Assembly: GCA_025766275.1 (NCBI GenBank)
Contig: JAFKAC010000216.1
Span: 1 to 59,897, forward strand
DNA from: Lactarius indigo
Taxonomy: Eukaryota; Basidiomycota; Agaricomycetes; Russulales; Russulaceae
Reading direction: 5' to 3'
Length of the DNA: 59,897 bases
A model generated the notes under the pieces. The model had not been told where the DNA came from. It saw only the letters and a program-made list of their open reading frames with translations, and made no database searches. Positions 34,550 to 45,241 of this stretch are shown one piece after another (positions within the stretch are counted from its first letter, which is position 1; each line of letters starts with the position of its first letter). The translations under genes and the position numbers were made by a program.

Positions 34550-34901
34550 TATGATATGTTGTCTCGATTGTGGGAACCGTTTGACTATGTTTGCATTGTT
34601 CTCACTTAACAACTTGAACTTAACACCAACTGGTAACTGGCAACTGGCATAGCGGCCGGGGAACACCATGATCGGCTTATGCAGTGATCGTAGTGTGGGC
34701 CATTCATGGGGACTCGGACACTGCACCGCGGGAACGTGTCTAGGTATGAATGAGCGGTTTGCATCAACAATAGGGATACACACGAGAAGCGAAATCGTAT
34801 ACTAGATTGTGGATACGCTAAGGGAACGAAGAAAGAAAAAAGCTGCTCAAAGGTATATAATTTTGGTCCAGAAACCAGATCCCAGGGTGGATCAAACAGT
34901 A
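34550..34901 (-). repeat. 3' spacer of GtaA unit B
   Basis: Uninterrupted version of the spacer: TGTCTCGATTGTGGGA, TTCTCACTTAACAAC, GGGGACTCGGACA, GCGAAATCGTATAC and GTATATAATTTTGGTCC, leading to the copy B stop. It is the reference for judging the insertions in the spacers of units A and C. Confidence 0.75.
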
Positions 34902-37900
34902 CTACACGCCCCCACCTGTACCATAACTCGGTGGCGCCTCAAATCTCTCTGCACGTAGTTCTTGCACCTCACGCCGCAAAAACTCCATTTCTGTCTGGAG
35001 TCTCCGAGTTTCGGGTGGAGGTGTTTCCGTACTACTCCGCTCGGTAGTGCTAATAGTCGTGGGGGGGTAAGAAGTCTGAGACCCACTTGGGGATGACCAT
35101 GTGTGGGTGGGTGGAGAACGCATTGCCGTTGAGCGCAGCCGCGCAAGCTCTTTGCTGCTCAGACCCACAGGGACGGGTGCCACATTTTGCGACAACGGTA
35201 GTAGTGGCTCAGACGAAGAAGCTGGTCCGTCGCTCGCCGTCCCGCCTTGAGACCCTGCCTCCGGCTGTGCCACCCCAACAAGTGTTGGGGTGAACGGCGT
35301 CACCTTCATCTGCGAGCCCACTTCCATAGCGGCGCCCGAAAAGGATGACCCAACGGAACTGCGGAAATTGTCTTGTCTACGTCGCCGCCATACGAAGACG
35401 ATGGCCCCAACCACGAGAATTAAAGCCCCAACGCCACCTGCGACCCCCCCGGCAATCGCACCGGTGTGCGATGTAGCCTTTGCGGACGACGGCGACTCCT
35501 CCGTACCGTTGATCGTTATTTGGACGACGGGAGCTCTGATAAAATAATGGGTCAGACACCAAAAGAAAAGGCGGTTGCCATGAACGAACGTGAGAGCCAA
35601 TGGCGCATACATTGCACCCTGCGCAGGGCTAAAGAGCAACGCAACAAATCTTAGTTAGTACTTTATAGATGGAAGTTTTCCTGGAGCTCACCTGGCCCCT
35701 CCCAGGATGGTCGATCCATGAGTGCTGTCGTAGCTGAGCGGGAATACACCTGCGCTCGTGTTAAAAGACGCTCGGTTGTGAACTCTCGAAATAAGATTTG
35801 TCCGTAGGTCTTGATCCGTGCTCATAGCTGCCACAAACAAGTTCCAACCTAAAAAGATTACATTAGCTCAGAAGATTTCGAAAGTAAAACTGTTCAGACT
35901 TGATATTGTGATGCTTGTGTCCCCGCTGAGGCTATCGACTGGCAGCCCAAAATTACTGAAGCTCGAAGTCAGTGCCAGGTTGTCGATGAAACTGCTTTGA
36001 CCATTGGAGACCTTGGAATCAATGAGTCATTAAATAAGGGAAGAAATCGATAGACGGACGGATGATTCGACGACCCCAGTATCTAACCATACATCGGCAA
36101 ATAGATTGTAACCCAATGTCCACGAGCCCTCTTGTCTGTATACTGCAAGCAGATGTTGATCACTATCCAGTGCAAGGCTCCTCCATTGACTGTAAAGACT
36201 CGCGGCTATACTCTATAATCGAGTCAATTATGCCGCAGCGCATCAAAAACAACCACGAACAGAATACTTGTTGGCGTCCGCCGTCCGTTTGACAACTGAG
36301 CTCATTTTTGACATCGCTTCGATGGCGATAATGCCCTTGATCGCGAGGTTCGTTTGGTTGTTCGTCGTCAGTCCATCTGCAGAGGACCTGTGAAGGACGG
36401 TCGTTCAGATTCTCAGCAATAAGGACCACGCGCGGAAACAACGCACTGATCGTGGATAACCAGGGACGAGTTGGACAAGTAGTCAGCCCAGGAAGCTAGC
36501 AAAGAATACTGTCCGGTTTTGTTGGTCCTTGACGGGTGCGGATAGGAGCTCGGTACGTACGTATCTGCTTATGAGGCTACCATCTCCGGTCGAACGAGCG
36601 TGGGCGTAAGTCATGATCAACATATTCCCAGATTCTGTAAGAATATATCAGTGATAGGAGAGACCCGAAACAAAGCTACAGACGTTCGACTCCTTGGTTG
36701 TGGTTGGAATTGCCGATTGTGACGTTGGGGTAACTCGATCCTTCATATCATCAGTAACCGACGTCTCCAAACACTCCAGTTTTTGGAACGCACCTAGATC
36801 AGTAGCAGCATATGGGATGGTGTAGTTGGGAGACGCTTGAAGTCGTAGCAGAGGCTCGAGAAGGGGTCTACCCAGTGTAGGATCGATGTACATGACGGCG
36901 GGGAACGCAGAATACAGCGTCTCGACGGCGTTCACTCGGCTTGGCGAGGTCAGGACTTCTCCAACTCTGCACGCCAAAGAACTTACTTTGTCTTCGACCC
37001 ACCGATATTCTTCATGAACATCATCACATCCGACTCATTGTAGTTACCATTCGCGTCGGTCCCAATTGTGAGGTGGGTGCTGCCAAACACTTGTGCCGTT
37101 GAGAGGGATACCAGATCCCCGAGTAGGTCCGAGACAGGAGCAGCAGCCTGGAATATCTCCTGGTCCAGTTTCTGAGCTCTTGAAGAAGCATTTGCGAAAT
37201 CACCAAGGAAGTCAACGATCTGAGAAATGATGTGAGATGCGCCAATCGTCATGAATGTGGGCACTGACTAAGGACGCGTCATCAGAATACTGGGTCTTGT
37301 AGAATAAGCTACGCTGTTGAGTACTTCCAGAAATATCTGTGTAATTGATGACTGGGTCCATGGTAAGTCCGACGGTCCAGACGACGGGATCTCCCGAATC
37401 GGTGGCCTGGATGAGGCCTAGGTCGCGTGAAATGGCAAAGACTGCGAAGTTAGGGCTGATAGAGCGGAAGTTCGGATCCGTTTGGTTGTCCAGCACCCCA
37501 TTGAGCGCAAATACTGTACGGGAACCTTGAGCTATCTTGAATGTGACATTATTTGCCTACATCACCGGCCATGAGTGATGAAACGTAGATGGCACCATAG
37601 CCACTCACGCTCTTCATGGCGTAATATACCGAACCCCATTCTGCCATGCTGCCAATTTCGTTGAAAACGACTGGATTTTGCAGCCTGATCGTATGATAGA
37701 CGACATCGCTGGTCGACGTCGCACTCCAAAGTATTACCTGGCTTCGATCGCCTGAATTCCATTCTACGACAGCTTTAGGAGATACGTGAATGTGCGAAGA
37801 GAAAACTCATGTACCTCCGCTGATGTCCGAATACACCTGCACGTTATGAGCTGCACCGTCCAGCGATTTCGCAGATAAGGCTAAGTACGAGAACGGGATT

Positions 37901-38380
37901 GACTGCTTGACCCAATCTCCGGGCTGAAACGAAGGTGTCAGTGGAGATAATGGGGCTGATAAGTGACTACGAACCTCGATCGGGTTAAGGAAAGTAAGAT
38001 TAACTTGCATGGGCCCGACTTGCGTAGCAACCACTGTCTGGGTAGGCGTAATCACCGTGTCGGTGACATTTGCTGTGCCATTCAGGCCGGGTTCGTTCCC
38101 CAAGACAGAATAGGTCAATCCATCAATACGCACGAGGACGGCCCAGCCAAGTATCTGAAATACAATGACTTTGGTTGCCACAAGCGGAGGGAAGACAACG
38201 TACTTGGCCTGGATTAGAGGTCGTCGGCCATAGACTTCCTAGGTGCGTCCCGTTGGTGGTGTGGTCCCAACAACTGAGGTATGGTGATCGAACGGCAAGA
38301 GGAATTGCGGCAGGGAAGAGTGTTTGCTGAGCTTTTCCGTATTGGAAAAGGAAGAACAGGAGAATTAACAAGTAGGTCAT
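34902..38380 (-). CDS. GtaA-type glutaminase-like type I membrane protein, copy B
   Basis: Start at 38380 (MTYLLILLFFLFQYGKAQ signal peptide). Compared with copy A the N-terminal domain is shorter after YSVLGNEPG, where several residues of a loop are absent. Other exons match: VVYHTIRLQNPVVFNEIGSM, DPVVWTVGLTMDPVINYTDI, VDFLGDFANASSRAQKLDQ, LTIGTDANGNYNESDVMMFM, LLEPLLRLQASPNYTIPYAA, and ALDSDQHLLAVYRQEGSWTL. The tail is one open frame from the membrane-helix exon: GGVAGGVGALILVVGAIVFV, basic RRRR cluster, SGTASDGP linker, GLSSKELARLRSTAMRSPP and the end AERFEAPPSYGTGGGV at 34902. No stop or indel was found, so it is probably functional. Confidence 0.87.
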
Positions 38381-39411
38381 TAGGAGCTAGGTCGCTTCAG
38401 GAGCCAGCTCTGGATGGGGACCAAGTTCACAGTAGGATTGACGGAGCTATTGATTGTAGGGGTTGTGGTATCACAACCGCAGTTGGGACGGTCATCGGGA
38501 GAACTTCTGATTCGGTGATTGGCAAAAAGAAGTTCCGTGAGTCGGCGGTTACGTGCACCGCCCTTGAGATCAGCTCCAACCCTTGCTCCAACCAAGTCGA
38601 TGGTCAGAGATTTAATGCAGTACACTTGGCGGTACAACGCCACGTCCATCTGTCTTATGATCTATTTTACGTGTTGAACTACACGTACAGCAAAAAACAG
38701 TTGACCATCTTCACTGGTCGTGTCCAGATTGGTACAGATTGGTAAGTCACATTTGGCGCCGAGGAGAACGTTGCAGTGGTGACGATTGGTATATCATCAG
38801 ATGCGCCCATAGCGCTCATCTTTGTTCGTGAGAATTCCGGCGCTCTTGCTCCTATGATTTTAACTTACTGTCACGGTATGCTCGGTTTGACCAACAATTA
38901 GTGTAGCGCCTCAGAGCTTGAAGGTTGCAAGTATCATAGAGCCTCCAAGGTAATTCCCTGCGTCATCTACGAATTCATGTCGCGCTTACATTGAGCACCA
39001 GCCGATACAGATCCAGCACGTGGCTTGCTTCTTCAGTTGGCCGACGCGCGGCTTTCAGACCGTTGTTGCTATGTTCCTCGCGCCCATCCTTTATCCGGAG
39101 GTACAGAAGCGAGCCCGGGCAGAACTTTACTCGGTCACCTCAAGAGATAGGCTACCAACGTACGATGATAAGCCGCACCTTCCGTATGTAGAAGCGATGA
39201 ACAAAGAGTTAATGAGGTGGCATGTGGTGCCTGCACTGGGTGCGGGTTCCATGCTCATTCAAAGTTAAGCGCCTGTGCAACTATCTGCTCACCAACGTCC
39301 ACCGTAGCAAAGTACTCGTCAACAGTCAACAGATAATGAAGCAAAAAGTACTCGATTCATCGAGTTGCCACTGGCAAGGTACTTGAAGCGCTGTGACTAG
39401 TGTTCAAGTTG
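38381..39411. other. upstream flank of copy B and inter-unit region
   Basis: About 350 bases above the copy B start resemble the flanks of C and D (CGGGAGAACTTCTGATTCGG, GTTGAACTACACGTACAGC). Beyond that lies sequence particular to this interval, including the P450 remnant listed separately. Confidence 0.55.
39020..39268 (+). pseudogene. cytochrome P450 remnant
   Basis: The open segment reads VAMFLAPILYPEVQKRARAE then RDRLPTYDDKPHLPYVEAMN and KELMRWHVVPALG. These are the I-to-K helix parts of a fungal P450, with the ExxR pair of helix K in KELMR. Neither the N-terminal half nor the haem-binding cysteine region is present on either side. It is an isolated fragment on the strand opposite to the GtaA genes. 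Confidence 0.75.
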
Positions 39412-39617
39412 TGCATAATATGTTATCTCGGTTGTGGGACTCTTATAACTGTGATTTCTCTGTTTTTACTTAAAAAGTGCCGACTGATATGTTATAGTGC
39501 AAACACTAGTTTACGGTGATACTGTAAGAGTCACCTAAGAGGACTCGGACAGATGTCTAGATATGGGCAGCAGTTTTGGATCAACCATGGCGAATCGGGG
39601 ATATATATGAGGGGGAA

Positions 39618-40116
39618 ATGAAATCGTGTATGGCTGGCCGCCATACCCCCCAAAAAGCCCAGTGACGACTATGAGCCGATTAAACGTCGCGCGCATTCCA
39701 CTGCCATACAACTCGCCACTCTCCACTCATTCACATCCGACTACACACTATCACACCGACCCGACCTCCCCCTCTCCGACGCCCTATGTCCTTACTGTGG
39801 CGTCCTCAATTCCTTCACCCACATCATCCACCGATGCCGCCGCTTTACACAGGCTAGGCACAAGCATTCGACTTCTACCTCTCTGACCGCACAACGGCGT
39901 TGGATATCTTCCACATCCTGCCGATCAACCTCTGCAAGTTCCTGCAGCGATCAGTTGGTGACAAATCTACTATACTATAACGCGCCTGCACGTGAGTCCT
40001 CTCACATTAACTTACATAAATTTCTCTCGTATTATACGTTTGAAGACCGGCCTTGTATTAAGTACTGCCCCGGAATAAACTCGATCAAAAAAAAAAAAAA
40101 AAAATGAAATCGTGTA
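39618..40116 (+). mobile_element. 5'-truncated non-LTR retrotransposon with poly(A) and 13-bp target duplication
   Basis: The inserted sequence 39631-40103 ends in 17 A and is flanked by exact copies of ATGAAATCGTGTA (39618-39630 and 40104-40116). Its coding remnant contains DYTLSHRPDLPLSDALCPYC, followed by GVLNSFTHIIHRCRRFTQAR: a C-x2-C...H-x4-C knuckle as found at the C-terminus of basidiomycete LINE reverse-transcriptase proteins. It interrupts the 3' spacer of GtaA unit C, whose sequence GAAATCGTGTACAAGATTG is intact in the other units. Confidence 0.88.
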
Positions 40117-40226
40117 CAAGATTGTTAATGTACTGGGGAAACCAAAGGGAAAAAGACACACGCCCGGAGGATACAATTTTGGTCTGAAAATATTAAAGGA
40201 AAAGAACCTAGATGGTTCAAACAGCG

Positions 40227-43200
40227 CTATATGCCCCCACCTGTACCATAACTCGGCGGCGCCTCAAACCTCTCTGCACGCAGTTCTTGCATCTCACGCC
40301 GCAAAGACTCCATTTCCGACTGAAGTCTCCGAGTTTCGGAGGTCGGCGTCGACGTGCTTCCCTCGCTGGTACCAATAGTTGAGGGGTAAGTGACAGTGGG
40401 CTGAGACCCACTCGAGGACGTCCGTGCGTGGCTGGTGGGTGGAGAACGGGTCACCGTTGAGCGCAGTCGCGCTAGCTCCTTGTCGGTCAGGCCAACAGGG
40501 GCGGGTGCCAGTGATGTACTTTGCGATGGTAGCGGCGGCGGCGGCGGCAAAGACGCAAAAGACGGTCCCTCGCTCGTTGTCCCGCTCTGAGACCCTGCTT
40601 CCGGTGGTGTGGTGACGACGAGTGTTGGGGTGAACGGTGTCACCGTCATTTGCGAGCCCGCCTCAATAGCAGCGTCAGAAAAGGATGTCCCGGCGGATTT
40701 GCGGAAATCATCTTTTCTCCTTCGCCGACGAACGAAGACGATGGTCCCAACCACGAGGATTAAAGCCCCAACGCCACCTGCTATCGCACCGGCGATCGCG
40801 CCGGCGTGCGACGTCGCCTTTGACGACAACTTCGTCGTCGTCGTGTTGGCTGTTATGGGGACGACGAGAGCTCTGAGAAAATAGTCGGTTGGACATCGAA
40901 TAAAAATGCGGTTATTATAAACGAACGTGAGAGCTAATGGCGCATACATTGCACCTTGTGCGGGGCTAAAGAGTCTTAGTTAGTACCTCAGACGGGAAAA
41001 ATTCCAAGCGCTCACCTAGCCACTCCCAGGATGGTCGATCCATGAGTGCTGTCGTAGCTGAGCGGGAATACACCTGCGCTCGTGTTGAAAGACGCTCGGT
41101 TGTGAACTCTCGAAATAAGATTCGTCCGTAGGTCTTGATTCGAACTCATAGCCGCCACAAACAAGTTCCAACCTAAAAAGATTACATTAGCTCAGAAGAT
41201 CTCGAAAGTAAAACTGTTCAAACTTGATATTGTGACGCTTGTGTCCCCGCTGAGGCTATCGACTGGCAGCCCAAAATTACTGAAGCTCGAAGTCAGTGTC
41301 AGGTTATCGATGAAACTACTTTGACCATCAAAGACCTAGAAATCGATGAGTAATCTCTAAGGGAAGTAACTGATAGACGGACGGATGATTCGACGACACC
41401 AGTATCCAACCAAACATCGGCAAATAAATTATAACCCAATGTCCACGAGCCCTCTTGTCCATATGCTGCGAGCAGGTGTTGATCACTATCCAATGCAAGG
41501 TCTCTCCATTGACCATAAAGTCTCGCGGCTGTTTCCTATAAATGAGTCAATTTCGCCGCAACGCAACTAAGACATCCCCACGAACAGAATACTTGTCAGC
41601 GTCGGCCGTCTGTTTGACAACTGAGCTCATCTTCGACATAGCTTTGATGGCGATAATGCCCTTGATCGCGAGGTTCGTTTGGTTGTTCGTCGTCAGTCCA
41701 TCCGCAGAGGACCTGTGGTGAATGACCATTCAGAATATCGGCAATAAGAATCATCCATGGAAACAACGCACTGATCGTGGATATCCAGTGTCGATTTAGA
41801 CAAGTAGTCGGCCCAGGAGGTCAGTAAAGAATACTGTCCGGTGTTGTTGGTCCTCGACAGGTGCGAATAGGAGCTCGGTACGTACGTATCTGCTTATTAG
41901 GCTACCGTCTCCAGTCGCACGAGCGTGGGCATAAGTCATGATCAACATGTTCCCAGACTCTGCAGGGGAATGAGTAATATATCAACGATAGAGGAGACCC
42001 GAAAGAAAGATACAGACGTTCGATCCCTTGGCTGTGGTTGGAATTGCCGATTGTAACGTTGGGGTAACTAGGCCCTTCGTATCCTCAGCAATCGACGCTT
42101 CCAAACTCTCCAGTTTTTGGGACGAACCTAGATCAGCGGCAGCGTAGGGGACGGTGTAGTTGGGAGATGCTTGAAGTTGAAACAGAGGCTCGAGAAGGGG
42201 TCTACCCAGTGTAGGATCGATGTACATGAACGCAGGGAATGCAGAATACAGCGTCTCGACGGCGTTCACTCGGCTTGATGAGGTCAGGATCCCACTCGAC
42301 ACGCCGAGGATGTGAACTCACTTCGTCTTCGACTGGGCTCCACCAATATTCTTCATAAACATCATCACATCTGACTCATTGTAGTTACCATTCGCGTCGG
42401 TCCCAATTGTGAGTTGGGTGCTGCCATACACTTGCGCGGTTGAGAGGGACACCAAATCTCCGAGCAGGTCTGATACAGGAGCGGCGCCCTGGAGTATTCT
42501 TTGGTCCAATTTCTGAGCTCTTGAAGAGGCATTCGCGAAATCATCAAGGAAGTCAACGATCTGAGAAATGAGGTGAGACGCACCAATCGCCATGAATGTG
42601 GACACTGACCAAGGACGTGTCACTAGAATACCGCGTCTTATAGAATAAGCTACGTTGCCGAGGAGCAGCTCCCGAAGGGTCTGTGTAATTGATGGCTGGG
42701 TCTAAGGTAAATCCAACAGTCCAGACGATGGGATCGTTGGTGGCTTGAATGGTGCCTAGGTCGCGCGAAATGGCAAAGACCGCAAAATTGTTGGCAATAG
42801 AGCGAAAGTTTGGATCCGTTTGGTTGTCTAGCACCCCATTGAGCACAAATAATCCACGGGAAATTGTATCCTGAGCTATCTTGAATGTCACATTATTTGC
42901 CTAGATCATTAACTATGAGTGATGAAACATAGATATCACCATTGCCACTCACGCTCTTCATGGCGTAGTAGGCCGAACCCCATTCTGCCTGGTTGCTGAT
43001 TTCGTTAAACACGACCGGGTTCTGCAGATTGACTGTATGGTAGACGAGATCGCTGGCCGACGTCGCACTCCAGCGTATCACGTGGCTTCGATCCCCCGAA
43101 TTCCATTCTACGACGGTTTTTGAGACACGTGTGTGCGCGAATAGAGAATTTACGCACCTCCACTAATGTCCGAATACACCTGCACATTATGAGCTGCACC

Positions 43201-43744
43201 GTCCAGCGATTCCGCAGATAAGGCCAGGTATGAGAACGGGATTGATTGCTTGACCCAATCTCCGGGCTGAAATGAAGGTGTTAGTGGGGTTGGTCATAGG
43301 GCCGATAAGTGACTACGAACCTCGATCGGGTTGAGGAAAGTGAGATTAAATTCCATGGGCCCAGCTTGCGCAGAGACCACGGTCTGGGTGGGTGTGATAA
43401 CCGTTCCAGTGATATTCACAGTGACATTCACGCTCGCCACAGTATTTCCGGGGACCCCTCCCAAGAAAGAATATGTCGATCCATCGATGCGTACGAGGAC
43501 GGACCAACCAAGTATCTGAGATACAACGATTTCAGTTCCCACGCCTGGCGAAGGGGAGCCAACATACTTGTCCTGCGGTTGGGGTCCTTGGCCATAGATT
43601 TGCTATCGTCGAGCTATTGGTGGTGTGGTCCCAACAATTGAGGTACGGTGAGCGAACGGCAAGAGGAATTGCGGCAGGGAAGAGAGATCGCTGAGCCCTT
43701 CCGTGATGGAAAAAGAAGAACAGGAGGATTAGCAAGTAGGTCAT
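40227..43744 (-). CDS. GtaA-type glutaminase-like type I membrane protein, copy C
   Basis: Start at 43744; signal peptide MTYLLILLFFFFHHGRAQ. Exons read openly throughout: ILGWSVLVRIDGSTYSFLGG, TVVSAQAGPMEFNLTFLNPI, VYHTVNLQNPVVFNEISNQA, TFKIAQDTISRGLFVLNGVL, VDFLDDFANASSRAQKLDQR, LTIGTDANGNYNESDVMMFM, RVNAVETLYSAFPAFMYIDP, DGLTTNNQTNLAIKGIIAIK and GSWTLGYNLFADVWLDTGV. The C-terminal exon carries IAGGVGALILVVGTIVFVRR, a 150-aa Ser/Thr/Pro-rich tail with a run of eight Pro-rich codons, the coiled-coil-like LQSEMESLRREMQELRAERF and EAPPSYGTGGGI. Two blocks, 41271-41716 and 41797-42086, are identical by eye to blocks in copy D, which points to gene conversion. Probably functional. Confidence 0.88.
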
Positions 43745-44924
43745 TGGTAGCTGGGTCGCCTCGGGAGCCGGCTCTGGATGGGGACCAAGTTCACAGCAGG
43801 GTTAACGGGGCCTCTGACCGCAGGGGTGATATCGCAACCCCGGTTACTGTAGGACCTTGGTTTGGACTGGCCATTGCTATCGGAGGTCCGGAGAATGATG
43901 ACGAAATGAAGTGCGGTGAGTCGGTGGTTACTATGCGCACGGCCCTTACGATCAATCACACAGAGGCCGCTGGGGTTGCAGATCCGTCTGTCTCACGATA
44001 TATCTGACGGAATATTTTCTTTTACTGTAATATGTTGAATCATACACCTACACAGCAAAATTGTCGACCATCCGCACAACTTTTCCTACATCAGGATCAT
44101 GAGTTTTTCCTTAGTAAGACCTTCAGTACACGGTAGGATGCAGACTCACTCCTCCCTGATTCGATGCTCCACGTAAGAGACTATTACTCACTTTGCACGT
44201 CTTTCTTCCCACACCCAACTTCCTTTTACTGTAACTTTTTACAGCTACGACACTTATGTCGGCGTTTCCCGGGGCGAGACGCGTGCTCTTTCGTTATGGT
44301 CTCTGTGCTGTACGAGTTGACCGACGCAGACACGGGGCTCAAGACCGCCTTGCAAGACTGGCGGAGAAACCAGCTCCCGAGTACTTTTGGCGATGATGGT
44401 ATCTTCGAACCACAACTCATCACGACCGACGATGTTTCTGAACGCCTAATGGAGTTGGCCCATTTCGAGCAGCTCTCCGATGTTAGTTGGCAGTATACCG
44501 ATCATTGGGGCACGCAGATTCTCGACATCATCGAGAAACACTTGTCACCGTAAGCAGATAGTTGGATATTATCTCGACCGTTAGACAAATATCAGCCACC
44601 GTCACAATTGTTTCAAAATACCGAAAAATTCTATTCTATTGCAAAAGACAATATCTAATATACAAAGAAAGCACAGAAGAGAATCTTGAGACTTAACGAG
44701 TCCGAGTCGAGATTGGTGTCTAATTTATTCTTGTACCTTTCTCTCGTGTCAATGAGTTTTACAGACCGGGGCGGTCGGTCCAAAATCATTAATCATCTGT
44801 CATGGTGTCAAGCGGTGGAAATCTCAGTCAGTGAGTGGCCTGGGCAGTTCTATCTTCCGATTAGTACTTGGACTTGTCTGGCCACATTAAGTTACCACCA
44901 ACAAGGTGGGCCGTAACTCGATGT
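43745..44924. other. upstream flank of copy C and inter-unit region
   Basis: The first 350 bases resemble the 5' flanks of B and D (GGGACCAAGTTCACAGCAGG, GTGCGGTGAGTCGGTGG, TGTTGAATCATACACC). The helicase-like remnant at 44242-44553 lies in the distal part. No other exon is supported. Confidence 0.55.
44242..44553 (+). pseudogene. C-terminal fragment resembling an expanded basidiomycete RecQ-type helicase family
   Basis: Reads LTDADTGLKTALQDWRRNQL, FEPQLITTDDVSERLMELAH, then WGTQILDIIEKHLSP and a stop. This pattern (ALxxWRxxxLP, ILTDKVLERLVELAH, WGxQVLEII) is what I recall from the C-terminus of multi-copy RecQ-like helicase proteins in Agaricomycetes. No helicase motifs lie upstream, so it is a fragment dropped into the spacer. 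The assignment rests on memory of the pattern. Confidence 0.45.
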
Positions 44925-45241
44925 ACTATGTTATATACAATACGTTATATCAATTGTGGGACTCTTTTGCCTGTGTTTGCTCTGTTTTCGCTCAGAAACA
45001 CCGACTGGTATGGCGCAAACACCAGCTTATGGTCATAAGGGCCATCTAAGGGGACTCGGACAGGTGTCTGGACATGAATGGGCTACAGTTTTGGACCGAC
45101 CATAGCGATATATGAGGGAAATAAAATCATGTAGAAGATTGTGAGTATGCTGGGGATACCAAAGGGAAAACAATGTTCCATGTCCGGAGGTATACAATTT
45201 GATCTGGACGTCCAAAAAAAAAAAAAAAAGTTCAAACCGTG
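44925..45241 (-). repeat. 3' spacer of GtaA unit D
   Basis: Same order of words as the other spacers (ATCAATTGTGGGACTC, CACCGACTGGTATGGC, GGGGACTCGGACAGGTGTC, AAATCATGTAGAAGATTG). A 17-A run near 45214 replaces the TATTAAAGG words found in unit C; no target duplication was seen around it. Confidence 0.7.

Noticed and set aside
45214..45230. Poly(A) run in the unit D spacer as a second LINE tail
   Set aside because: No coding remnant precedes it and no target duplication flanks it; slippage in the spacer is simpler.
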